The notes under the pieces: generated by a model
The model's input: the letters and a program-made list of their open reading frames with translations, nothing else
Told to the model about the DNA's origin: nothing
Databases searched by the model: none
Assembly: GCA_001464475.1 (NCBI GenBank)
Contig: LNDX01000001.1
Span: 434,001-498,000, forward strand
From: Flavobacteriaceae bacterium Ga0077528
Lineage (GTDB): Bacteria; Bacteroidota; Bacteroidia; Flavobacteriales; Flavobacteriaceae
Direction: 5' to 3'
Length of the DNA: 64,000 nt
Shown here: in pieces, positions 15,860-23,844 of the stretch
Numbering within the stretch: position 1 is the first letter of the stretch
How the letters are laid out: the number at the start of each line of letters is the position of its first letter
Translations under genes and position numbers: made by a program

Positions 15860-16711
15860 ATGAATATTGAAAAGACAAAACATTTTTTAAACGTAAAAGA
15901 TCATTCGGTATCAAAAGAAACTTTTGAATTGCTTTATGAAGAAGATTTGGATATGTTGATTACGCATCCACAACCTTCTTTAGAAAAACTTCCTAGTTAT
16001 TATGAAAGTGTAGATTACATTTCTCACACTGATGGAAACAAATCGTTGTTTGAAAAAATGTATCAGTTTGTAAAAGGAATTGCTTTAAAAAATAAATTAA
16101 AGTTAATAAATACAGAATCTGCAAAAGGAAGAATTTTAGATATTGGAGCAGGAGTTGGTGATTTTTTATCGGTTTGTAAAAATGATGGTTGGGAAACAAT
16201 TGGAATTGAACCAAGCGATAAAGCTAAAACAATTGCAATCAAAAAAGGAGTTTCATTCGTAGAACATCTTTCAGAATTAGAAAGTAATTCATTTGATGTA
16301 ATCACAATGTGGCATGTATTAGAACATGTTCCTGATTTAGAACATCAGATTAAAGAATTAAAAAGATTAATCAAACCAAACGGAACGATTATAATAGCTG
16401 TTCCAAATTTTAAATCATTTGACGCAAAACATTATGGAGTTTTTTGGGCTGCTTACGATGTGCCAATTCATTTATGGCATTTTTCTAAAACAGCAATTAA
16501 AAAATTATTTGCTAAACAAAATTTAGAATTAGTAAAAGTGCTTCCAATGAAGTTTGATAGTTTTTATGTTAGTCTTTTATCTGAAAAATATAAATCTGGA
16601 AAAATGAATTTCATCAAAGCATTTTTCGTCGGATTGAAATCAAATTGGAAAGGAAGTCAAAATTCCGAGTATTCTTCGCATATTTATGTGATAAAAAACG
16701 CTAAAAACTAA
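15860..16711 (+). CDS. Class I SAM-dependent methyltransferase
   Basis: This 283-residue protein has the SAM-binding motif I GRILDIGAGVGDFL (about residue 92 onward) and an acidic motif II region (GIEPSDKA). WHVLEHVPDLEHQIKELKRLIKPNGTIIIAVPN is typical of the Methyltransf_23/11 family. The flanking SHTDGNKSLFEKMYQFVK is a zinc-less N-terminal region seen in Flavobacteriia homologues. The start at 15860 was chosen over the in-frame ATG at 15809 because the extra 17 residues are largely a translated parS site. The substrate is unknown; small molecules, sugars or lipids are all possible. Confidence 0.82.
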   Translation: MNIEKTKHFLNVKDHSVSKETFELLYEEDLDMLITHPQPSLEKLPSYYESVDYISHTDGNKSLFEKMYQFVKGIALKNKLKLINTESAKGRILDIGAGVGDFLSVCKNDGWETIGIEPSDKAKTIAIKKGVSFVEHLSELESNSFDVITMWHVLEHVPDLEHQIKELKRLIKPNGTIIIAVPNFKSFDAKHYGVFWAAYDVPIHLWHFSKTAIKKLFAKQNLELVKVLPMKFDSFYVSLLSEKYKSGKMNFIKAFFVGLKSNWKGSQNSEYSSHIYVIKNAKN

Positions 16712-16909
16712 AATAAAAGCGAAATTTTAATCATTTTCAACACAACAATCACTTTGGTTATAAAAAAAGAGAAGGTTTCTTAAACGGCTTTATTTCGACT
16801 CGTTTTCAATAGAGGATTACTATTTAAGTTTATAAAACAATAACAAACACTTATATTATTAAAATTTGGCCAATTTTATAACTTTTTATCTTTTACGATT
16901 AAAATTTTA

Positions 16910-16917
16910 TACTTTTG
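16910..16917 (+). promoter_or_regulatory. Promoter, -7 element TACTTTTG
   Basis: An exact TAnnTTTG match 28 bp before the OmpH-like lipoprotein gene. Confidence 0.65.
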
Positions 16918-16945
16918 GCAAATAGAAAAAAATAACACTTTTAAA

Positions 16946-17524
16946 ATGAAAAAAATTATAGTATGTCTTGCAATGGCAGTTGCAATTGTATCATGTAACA
17001 AAACTACAGACGCAAAAGAATTTAAAACAGCTTATGTTGATACCAATAAACTTTTGGATGAATCTATAGAGAAAAAAGATATTGAAGAAAAATACAAAGC
17101 CAAAGCTGATGTAATGGATTCAAGATTGAAAGTCGCTGCAGAAAAATTTCAAAGTGAAGCAGCTAGTTTCAAACAAAATGCTATGGCTAATGGTCAAGCT
17201 TGGGCGCAACAAAAAGGAGCAGAATTGCAACAAAGAGAACAAGAATTACAATATGCTCAACAAGGAATGTTGCAACAATTGCAAACAGAAAGCGGAAAAG
17301 AAATGGATTCTTTAGTGACTAAATACAAGAAAATTTTCAAAGAATACGGAAAAGACAAAGGATACGATTATGTTTTTGGAACAGGTGAAGCTGCTACGGT
17401 ATTATATGCTAAAGATAGTTACGATATCACTAAAGAATTAATCAAATTGGTGAACGATAAATACAAGGCTGAAGGTAAAAAAGAAGAAAAACCTGCAGAT
17501 AAAAAAGAAGAAGCTAAGAAATAA
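16946..17524 (+). CDS. OmpH/Skp-like lipoprotein
   Basis: This 192-residue protein starts with a lipoprotein signal (MKKIIVCLAMAVAIVSCNK), lipobox cysteine at residue 17. The mature part is mostly alpha-helical: FKTAYVDTNKLLDESIE is the OmpH/Skp N-terminal strand block, followed by a long Gln/Lys coiled coil (AWAQQKGAELQQREQELQYAQQGM) and a C-terminal strand (YDYVFGTGEAATVLYAKDSYDIT). Skp-family proteins chaperone outer-membrane proteins in the periplasm. Ordinary Skp is soluble, so the lipid anchor is notable. The Lys/Glu tail (KKEEKPADKKEEAKK) is low complexity. It has its own promoter and terminator. Confidence 0.85.
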   Translation: MKKIIVCLAMAVAIVSCNKTTDAKEFKTAYVDTNKLLDESIEKKDIEEKYKAKADVMDSRLKVAAEKFQSEAASFKQNAMANGQAWAQQKGAELQQREQELQYAQQGMLQQLQTESGKEMDSLVTKYKKIFKEYGKDKGYDYVFGTGEAATVLYAKDSYDITKELIKLVNDKYKAEGKKEEKPADKKEEAKK

Positions 17525-17546
17525 TTTTAGTTTTAAATTTTATATA

Positions 17547-17573
17547 AACGCCTTTCAAAAGAAGGCGTTTTTT
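17547..17573 (+). terminator. Terminator of the OmpH-like gene
   Basis: AAACGCCTT pairs with AAGGCGTTT around a short loop and is followed by TTT, about 20 bp after the stop. Confidence 0.85.
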
Positions 17574-17598
17574 CTTTGTATATTGATTAACAAACTTT

Positions 17599-17606
17599 TA
17601 TATTTG
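17599..17606 (+). promoter_or_regulatory. Helicase promoter, -7 element TATATTTG
   Basis: An exact TAnnTTTG match 18 bp before the helicase ATG. Confidence 0.65.
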
Positions 17607-17624
17607 CTTTTTAAAATATAAGCC

Positions 17625-19895
17625 ATGGAATTTGTATCAGCAGAAGCAAAATATGTTTTGCAATTTATCAACCAAACCAACCGTTCTGTATTCCTTACAG
17701 GAAAAGCAGGAACCGGAAAAACCACTCTTCTCAAAGAAATTATTAGAACCACTCACAAGGATTGTGTAGTTGTTGCGCCCACAGGAATTGCTGCTTTAAA
17801 TGCCGGTGGCGTAACAATTCATTCTATGTTTCAATTGCCTTTTGGCGGATTTATTCCAGATAATTCTACACCACAATTTGCGGAAAACTCTAAGTTTGAA
17901 AGCCGCGCCACACTTCGTAGACACTTCAAAATGAGCGGATTAAAGAAAGCTGTTATTAAAAACATGGAGTTACTGATTATCGACGAAGTCAGTATGTTAC
18001 GTTCCGATTTATTGGATGCTATGGATTTTATGCTGCAGTCAGTTCGTAAAAAAACACTTCCTTTTGGTGGAGTTCAAGTACTTTTTATTGGCGATTTACT
18101 TCAGCTACCGCCTGTAATTCGTGATGAAGAATGGCGAATTTTAAAACAATATTATCGAGGAAAATTCTTCTTTCATTCTCATGTAATTGAACAATTTCCG
18201 CCATTGTATATTGAACTTTCGAAAATCTTTAGACAAACCGATGATCGTTTTATTTCTGTACTTAATAATTTGAGAAACAATCGAATAACACAAAATGACA
18301 TCCAAATTTTAAATGAGTTTGTTAAACCAGATTTTGATTTAAAAGCAAATAAAGGTTACATAACACTTACAACACATAACGTAAAAGCAGATACAATAAA
18401 TTCAGAATCCCTTCAAGATTTAGAAGGAAGATCAAAAACTTATTATGCAGAAATAACCGGTGATTTTCCAGATAAGATTTATCCAATTGAAGAAAAATTG
18501 GAACTTAAAGTTGGTGCTCAAATCATGTTTATTAAAAATGATTTGTCTTTTGAAAAGAAGTTCTTTAATGGTAAAATGGGTTTTGTAAAATCTATTTCTG
18601 AGAAAGAAATAATGATCCATTTTCCTGATGAAAATAAAACCATTGAGGTTGAAAAATACGAATGGCAAAATATTAGATATTCCATAGACGAGAATACAAA
18701 AGAGGTTCAAGAAGAGGTTTTGGGCACATTTGTTCATTATCCAATTAAATTAGCTTGGGCAATAACTGTTCATAAAAGTCAAGGATTAACTTTTGACAAA
18801 GCAGCGCTTGATGTTTCGCAAGTTTTTCTTCCAGGACAAGCATATGTTGCACTTTCTCGTTTACGCTCTTTAAACGGCTTAATTTTGCTTTCTCCGTTAA
18901 GAATGAACGGAATTTCTAACGATCAAGATGTAATGGATTATTCTTTGAATAAAGCTTCAGAAGATCACTTAGAAAGTGCTTTACAAAATGAAACTAAGAA
19001 CTTTATTCATAATTATTTAATAAACAGTTTTGATTGGACTGAACTTGCTCAAGAATGGCGTAATCATAAATTTAGTTATCTTGATAGTGATAAATCTGTA
19101 AAGTCTAAATCTGCCAATTGGGCTGCTCAACAGTTAGAACTTTGCGATTCAATTATTGATCCTTCTAGGAAATTTATTTCTCAACTAAATAAATTATTTT
19201 CTCAGGAAACTACAGATTATCAGTTTATTAACGATAGAATTCAAGCAGCTTACAGTTATTTTTTTGATAAATTAGACAAGCTAGAATATGAAATTTTATA
19301 TAAAATTGAAGAAATAAAAAGGGTTAAACAAGTAAAACAATTTTACGACGAATTGCTTGATTTAGAAGATTTGCAAACCAAAGCAGTATTGCGATTAATG
19401 AAAGCCAAATTATTGATGGAAACTATTATGAATAGAAAAACCATTAGTAAAGAAAGTTTAAATTCTTCGGAAATAAAGAATTATAAATTGAACAAAATTG
19501 ATAGAGTTGTTGAAGATTTCAAACGAAACAACCTTAATTTGATAGAAGACAAAGAAGACGTTAGTTATTACGAGCCAAAGAAAAAAAAGTCGGAAAAATC
19601 GCCAAAAAAGCCAACATCTCAAATCACTTATGAACTTTGGGTAGAAAGAAATACAATAGAAGAAATTGCCAATTTAAGAAAGCTTACTGTCGCAACAATC
19701 TTATCACATTTTACAAAACTAATTCAAGATAAAGCAGTTAGCATCAACGATATTATGCCAGAAGATAAAATTGAAATTTTGTCTAAAGCGTTTTATGGCT
19801 ACAAAGAAGAGTCACTAACACCAATGAAAGAACAATTAGGCGACGATTTTTCTTGGGAAGAATTAAGAATGTTTAAGGCGAGTTTAAATGTTTAA
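17625..19895 (+). CDS. Pif1-like DNA helicase with C-terminal helix-turn-helix domain
   Basis: This 756-residue protein resembles 5'-to-3' superfamily 1B helicases of the Pif1/RRM3 type. Walker A is GKAGTGKTTLL (residues 26-36) and Walker B is LLIIDEVSML (D120-E121). VVAPTGIAALNAGGVTIHSMFQLPFGG is the Pif1 block Ia, and AWAITVHKSQGLTFDKAALD with AYVALSRLRSLNGLILLSP are motifs V and VI near residues 375-430. The C-terminal third is helical and ends in TYELWVERNTIEEIANLRKLTVATILSHFTKLI, which looks like a HTH_40/RQC-type helicase tail. A role in resolving G-quadruplexes or replication conflicts is inferred from eukaryotic and Bacteroides homologues. The stop overlaps the convergent DoxX stop. 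Confidence 0.88.
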   Translation: MEFVSAEAKYVLQFINQTNRSVFLTGKAGTGKTTLLKEIIRTTHKDCVVVAPTGIAALNAGGVTIHSMFQLPFGGFIPDNSTPQFAENSKFESRATLRRHFKMSGLKKAVIKNMELLIIDEVSMLRSDLLDAMDFMLQSVRKKTLPFGGVQVLFIGDLLQLPPVIRDEEWRILKQYYRGKFFFHSHVIEQFPPLYIELSKIFRQTDDRFISVLNNLRNNRITQNDIQILNEFVKPDFDLKANKGYITLTTHNVKADTINSESLQDLEGRSKTYYAEITGDFPDKIYPIEEKLELKVGAQIMFIKNDLSFEKKFFNGKMGFVKSISEKEIMIHFPDENKTIEVEKYEWQNIRYSIDENTKEVQEEVLGTFVHYPIKLAWAITVHKSQGLTFDKAALDVSQVFLPGQAYVALSRLRSLNGLILLSPLRMNGISNDQDVMDYSLNKASEDHLESALQNETKNFIHNYLINSFDWTELAQEWRNHKFSYLDSDKSVKSKSANWAAQQLELCDSIIDPSRKFISQLNKLFSQETTDYQFINDRIQAAYSYFFDKLDKLEYEILYKIEEIKRVKQVKQFYDELLDLEDLQTKAVLRLMKAKLLMETIMNRKTISKESLNSSEIKNYKLNKIDRVVEDFKRNNLNLIEDKEDVSYYEPKKKKSEKSPKKPTSQITYELWVERNTIEEIANLRKLTVATILSHFTKLIQDKAVSINDIMPEDKIEILSKAFYGYKEESLTPMKEQLGDDFSWEELRMFKASLNV

Positions 19896-20275
19896 CTCAA
19901 CCAAAAAACTCCTAAAATAGCTATAACAAAGTAAATGGCTATGGTTCTAGCTCCGTCAAAATCTTTTGCCAATCGTTGACCAAATAACATCATTAGTAGT
20001 GAGATACAAGAAAAAACGGCACCATAAAAACCAAACATTCTGCCACCATTAATGTAAAGTTCTATGATTCCTACAACGCAAGAAATTCCTGCTATTAATT
20101 CAAAAAAGACCAAAACTCCAAGAGCTTGAGGAACAAAGTTTTTTAGAATAGTTTTTTCAAAATGAGGTTTCATCCAAGCCATATTATCATTCCAATGAAA
20201 AAGCTTATCGTGCGCCGACATTATGAAAGTTATAGTTAGAAAAACCAAAACCAAAACTGATGCTGTATTGTTCAT
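19892..20275 (-). CDS. DoxX family membrane protein
   Basis: This 127-residue protein has four hydrophobic helices, with SAHDKLFHWNDNMAWMKPHFEKT between helices 1 and 2. The S-KLFHW motif and the four-helix layout fit the DoxX/DoxD family of small integral-membrane proteins, whose function is poorly defined. It is 3 bp downstream of holB on the same strand, so it is probably cotranscribed. Its stop codon shares four bases (TTAA) with the stop of the convergent helicase gene. Confidence 0.75.
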   Translation of the reverse strand: MNNTASVLVLVFLTITFIMSAHDKLFHWNDNMAWMKPHFEKTILKNFVPQALGVLVFFELIAGISCVVGIIELYINGGRMFGFYGAVFSCISLLMMLFGQRLAKDFDGARTIAIYFVIAILGVFWLS

Positions 20276-20278
20276 AGC

Positions 20279-21427
20279 TTATTTTTTGTGAATTAAACGA
20301 GTAAGTTTTATTGATAAATCGGTCAATATAATTTTTGCATTTCCGTTGCGTTCAATGTGGTAAGATGCATCGGATAGTTCTTTAAAAATTTCTGTAATAT
20401 TGTTTCCTGTTACAAAAGGCGCAAAATTTTCTAGTTTAAATTTATCAACTGTAGGTTCCATGTAGACCAATTTTTCAGCTTGATAATTCAGCAATAATGC
20501 TTGACGGAACATATCGATACAATAATTTAAAAATTTCTTCTGTGCTTCACGACCTAAACTTGCAATTTGATCACTCCAAGCAATTAAATCTTGAATAGCT
20601 GCGGCATTTCCTTTGGCTCTAAATGCAGCTCGAATCCAGTCGACAAACCATTTTTCGAATGGCAATTCTTCATGGTCTTCTTTTAAAAAGTGCAATGCTT
20701 TGTTATAATTTCCTTGAGCTTGATGTGCAATTTTGAAGGCTAATTTTTCATCAATTTTTTCACGTGAAACCAAAGCTTCAGAAATCACATTTTCTGGTAA
20801 TCCGTTAAAATGCAATACTTGACATCGAGAACGAATGGTTTGAATTATATCTTCTTCATTTTCAGAAATTAATATAAAAACTGTTTTATCTGTTGGTTCT
20901 TCGAGAAGTTTTAAAAGTTTATTGGATGCTTCTAAATTCATTTTATCTGCCATCCAAATAATCATTATTTTGTATCCTCCTTCGTGCGATTTCAGTGCTA
21001 ATGATTTTAATATTTCAGAGGCATCTTCAACACGAATCATCCCTTGCTTATTCTGAACTCCTAATATTTTGTACCAATCGAATAATCCACCATAAACATT
21101 TTCAGTAATGAATTGGCGCCATTCTTGAATAAAATCTAAACTTTTAGGTTTTGTTTTTACATCTTCTGTAGAAACAGTAGGATATATAAAATGCAAATCA
21201 GGATGTTGTAAGTGATTGAATTTTAGGTTACAAGCTTCATTTTGTCCAATATTTTCATTTCCAGAATTTTGGCAAACGATATATTGTGCATAGGCAATTG
21301 CCATTGCTAAAGTTCCACATCCTTCTTGACCAACAAATAGTTGCGCATGTGGAATTCTTCCAAGGCTTGCACTTCTAATTAAGTGGTTCTTAATATGTTC
21401 TTGACCTAAAATTTCTGAAAACTGCAT
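20279..21427 (-). CDS. holB: DNA polymerase III delta-prime subunit
   Basis: Delta-prime is the non-catalytic motor subunit of the clamp-loader complex, opening the sliding clamp at replication forks. The 382-residue protein starts MQFSEILGQEHIKNHLIRSA and contains the degenerate P-loop GQEGCGTLAMA. LLKLLEEPTDKTVFILISENEEDIIQTIRSRCQVLHF is the family signature around the arginine-finger SRC motif. The ATG at 21427 was chosen over the TTG six bases upstream because the -7 promoter element TATCTTTG overlaps that TTG. The transcript may therefore begin at or next to the ATG. A CACGTG-centred parS-like match lies within the gene. Confidence 0.92.
   Translation of the reverse strand: MQFSEILGQEHIKNHLIRSASLGRIPHAQLFVGQEGCGTLAMAIAYAQYIVCQNSGNENIGQNEACNLKFNHLQHPDLHFIYPTVSTEDVKTKPKSLDFIQEWRQFITENVYGGLFDWYKILGVQNKQGMIRVEDASEILKSLALKSHEGGYKIMIIWMADKMNLEASNKLLKLLEEPTDKTVFILISENEEDIIQTIRSRCQVLHFNGLPENVISEALVSREKIDEKLAFKIAHQAQGNYNKALHFLKEDHEELPFEKWFVDWIRAAFRAKGNAAAIQDLIAWSDQIASLGREAQKKFLNYCIDMFRQALLLNYQAEKLVYMEPTVDKFKLENFAPFVTGNNITEIFKELSDASYHIERNGNAKIILTDLSIKLTRLIHKK
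20756..20771. promoter_or_regulatory. Possible parS-like site 4 (within holB)
   Basis: TTTTTCACGTGAAACC matches the parS consensus TGTTTCACGTGAAACA at 14 of 16 positions and keeps the CACGTG core (20761-20766). It is coding sequence for holB (VSREK). Chance is possible because the site is in a gene with constrained codons. Confidence 0.5.
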
Positions 21428-21430
21428 AAG

Positions 21431-21438
21431 CAAAGATA
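21431..21438 (-). promoter_or_regulatory. holB promoter, -7 element TATCTTTG
   Basis: On the minus strand TATCTTTG ends 4 nt before the holB ATG. If the box is centred at -7, the ATG adenine is +1, which predicts a leaderless mRNA. Confidence 0.6.
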
Positions 21439-21544
21439 ATAAAAAATAGTATTTATTATGTTGATAACTTTAAAAAACACGTAAGAAAAAACGTATAAAT
21501 TTAATTAATAAGCAGGAAAAAGTATTCAAAAATAATATAAAACA

Positions 21545-21576
21545 GCATTTAATCGGTTAAATAATGCATTTAATCG
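21545..21576 (+). promoter_or_regulatory. Two direct repeats GCATTTAATCG, 21 bp apart
   Basis: GCATTTAATCG occurs at 21545-21555 and 21566-21576, exactly 21 bp apart (two helical turns). They lie just upstream of the -7 element of the SPOR-repeat gene and cover its expected -33 region. This is a good candidate operator. Confidence 0.55.
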
Positions 21577-21586
21577 ATATTTTTTA

Positions 21587-21594
21587 TAATTTTG
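21587..21594 (+). promoter_or_regulatory. Promoter, -7 element TAATTTTG
   Basis: An exact TAnnTTTG match about 60 bp before the SPOR-repeat protein gene, giving a leader of roughly 57 nt. Confidence 0.6.
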
Positions 21595-21654
21595 AATTGT
21601 TAATAACCATTATTTCAAATGTTTTAAAGACCCCAATCTAAAAAACTTAGAATC

Positions 21655-23616
21655 ATGAATGCTAAAATTACTCTTCGAAAAATAGTTTTTTTAACTATGC
21701 TTATAGTTAGCACAACCAATTATGCTCAACTTTCGGTTCCGTTTAAAATTCGTTACCAAGGATTTGTAAAAGGCGATATGACGATAATTGCCAATAATAG
21801 CGTAAACAGAGTTGACTTTACAAGCGGTCCAAACGAACCTTACTATAATCTTACTTCTTATGCCAAATTGAATGATGAATTTGATATGGCTTATATTGAT
21901 ATTGATGAAGATGAATCTACTTTTTCTTCAAGTAGTGCTGAGTTATATCTTGAGAATTCTAACAGAAAAAAAATAGTTTACGCAGGACTTTATTGGTCAG
22001 GAACTTATCGTTATAATGCAGGAATTCAAAAATCAGAAAAAAAGTTTATTCCATCAGACGCTTCACGAGGAACTTTTTCTAGTGTAAAATTAAAGTTACC
22101 TAATAAAGAGAAATACATAGATGTTTCTGGTCAAGTTATTTTTGATGGTGCCGGAAAAAATGAGTTTGATGAAATTGCTCCCTATGCAGTTTACGCTGAT
22201 ATCACAGATTATTTAAAAGAATTATCAAATGCTTCGGGTGTTTATTCAGTTGCTAACGTAAAAGCAACTCAAGGAATAATAGAAGGTGGCGTTTCTGCAG
22301 GATGGACTATTTTTATAGTTTATGAAGACCAAAATATGAGTGGAAAATTTGTAACAAGTTATGATGGTTTCGCTGGAGTTACAGACAAGTCAACAGATAT
22401 TGTATTTAATGGATTTCAAACTTTACCGGAAGGAAATGTTAGAGCAAAAATTGCTTGTGCCGCTTTAGAAGGTGACAACAACCTTTTGGGAGATCAATTA
22501 CTTTTTAGTTCAAACGAAAGTAAACTTTTCACACCATTAAGCAAAAACATTAGAAAAGATAACAACTTTTTTAATAGCTCGATAACTATAGAAAATCAGA
22601 ATTTCATTAATAGATATCCTGATAGTAAAAACACACTAGGTTACGACACATGTTTGTTTACAATACCAAATCCGAATAATACAATCATTGGAAATAATAT
22701 CAAAGAAGCTACTTTAAGATTAAAATCAGTAGGCGATAGATGTTTCATGTTTTTTACCGCATTTGGAGTAGAAGTAACGCCATCAACAGGTGAAATTAAT
22801 TATGCATCAACAGATGATAAACCATTGAAAGTCGCTTCAAAAAATAATCTGATAAAATTTATACCAGCCAACAAAGATTTTTTAATTGAAGATTATAGAA
22901 CAAGTTCATCTATAAACAGAAATAGAAAAAACACTTTTATTGATAGTAAAAACAATATTATTGAGGTTCAAACGGCATCAATTTCATCTGCAACTACAGG
23001 TTATTATATTATTGCTAATATTTTTAAAACAGAACAAAGCGCAATAGAATTTGTAACTTTTCTAAAATCAAAAGATATCGAAGCCGACTTTTTTACTAAT
23101 GTTTTAAATAATTATCGATATGTTTATCTTAAGAAAAACAATGATTTAAATGAAATAGTCGATTTATATCTTTCAAAACTAGACGATACTTACGAAGATA
23201 GAATTCAGATTTTGGCAATCAACAAAAACAACAATGATTTGATTGCCGATGCAAGTAAAAAAGAGCTGCCTAGCAAACAAGAAGTTGCATTAAAAGAACC
23301 AAATAAAAAAGAACTTTTTGATGTTCAGATTGTTTCAATACCAAATGAACCAAGAGGATATTATATTGTTGCCAATGTGTTTTCAGTATCAGAAAATTCG
23401 GTTAACTTTTTTAATTCATTAAAAGCTAAAGGATTGACACCAAAAGTGTTAATTAATCCAATGAATAATTATAAATATGTTTATTTAAAAAAGGTCGACA
23501 ATGAGCAAGAAGCGCAAGCATTGTATCTTTCTAAAATAAACAATACTTACCAAGGTAAACTTTGGATTTTATCAGTAAACAATAACAACGCACTAATTAC
23601 AGACAATGACGATTAA
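21655..23616 (+). CDS. Secreted protein with an adhesin-type N-terminal domain and two SPOR-like repeats
   Basis: This 653-residue protein has a signal peptide ending near NYAQLS. Residues about 30-400 (FVKGDMTIIANNS, YIDIDEDESTFSSSSAELYL, VYAGLYWSGTY) resemble the N-terminal domain of large Flavobacterium T9SS-secreted adhesins. Two SPOR-like repeats follow at about 433-530 and 556-645. Each has a GYYI(I/V)AN(I/V)F core, then a strand ending NYRYVYLKK or NYKYVYLKK and a third ending LYLSK; SPOR domains usually bind denuded peptidoglycan. No T9SS sorting signal is present at the C-terminus, so a periplasmic or cell-wall-bound role is inferred. A small ORF overlaps its last 11 bases. Confidence 0.7.
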   Translation: MNAKITLRKIVFLTMLIVSTTNYAQLSVPFKIRYQGFVKGDMTIIANNSVNRVDFTSGPNEPYYNLTSYAKLNDEFDMAYIDIDEDESTFSSSSAELYLENSNRKKIVYAGLYWSGTYRYNAGIQKSEKKFIPSDASRGTFSSVKLKLPNKEKYIDVSGQVIFDGAGKNEFDEIAPYAVYADITDYLKELSNASGVYSVANVKATQGIIEGGVSAGWTIFIVYEDQNMSGKFVTSYDGFAGVTDKSTDIVFNGFQTLPEGNVRAKIACAALEGDNNLLGDQLLFSSNESKLFTPLSKNIRKDNNFFNSSITIENQNFINRYPDSKNTLGYDTCLFTIPNPNNTIIGNNIKEATLRLKSVGDRCFMFFTAFGVEVTPSTGEINYASTDDKPLKVASKNNLIKFIPANKDFLIEDYRTSSSINRNRKNTFIDSKNNIIEVQTASISSATTGYYIIANIFKTEQSAIEFVTFLKSKDIEADFFTNVLNNYRYVYLKKNNDLNEIVDLYLSKLDDTYEDRIQILAINKNNNDLIADASKKELPSKQEVALKEPNKKELFDVQIVSIPNEPRGYYIVANVFSVSENSVNFFNSLKAKGLTPKVLINPMNNYKYVYLKKVDNEQEAQALYLSKINNTYQGKLWILSVNNNNALITDNDD

Positions 23617-23767
23617 TATACTTATATACGGAATCTACAAATCAGTTATGGAAAAGAAAAATATGTTTCCAGAAATCATTAAAGAAATTGATTTTAAATG
23701 TAGTATTTTCGGACGTGAAGGAGTAAAAATTCACTCAGTGCGTGACGAAGAATCAGATGATGAATAG
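23606..23767 (+). CDS. Small ORF overlapping the end of the SPOR-repeat gene
   Basis: A 53-codon frame starts at ATG 23606, 11 bases inside the preceding gene, and runs to TAG at 23765-23767. It encodes MTINILIYGIYK..., then a lysine-rich stretch (EKKNMFPEIIKEIDFK) and an acidic tail (SVRDEESDDE). An alternative start is ATG 23648, giving 39 residues. The overlap suggests translational coupling. The residue mix is not like the random frames nearby, but I do not recognise a family and it could be non-functional. Confidence 0.5.
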   Translation: MTINILIYGIYKSVMEKKNMFPEIIKEIDFKCSIFGREGVKIHSVRDEESDDE

Positions 23768-23805
23768 ACCTGATATTTCTCATTTTTAATAAAAAACAAA
23801 ATACT

Positions 23806-23813
23806 TATATTTG
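23806..23813 (+). promoter_or_regulatory. pgk promoter, -7 element TATATTTG
   Basis: An exact TAnnTTTG match 31 bp before the pgk ATG. Confidence 0.7.
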
Positions 23814-23844
23814 CAGATTAATATCAATTAACACTGCAATTTAA

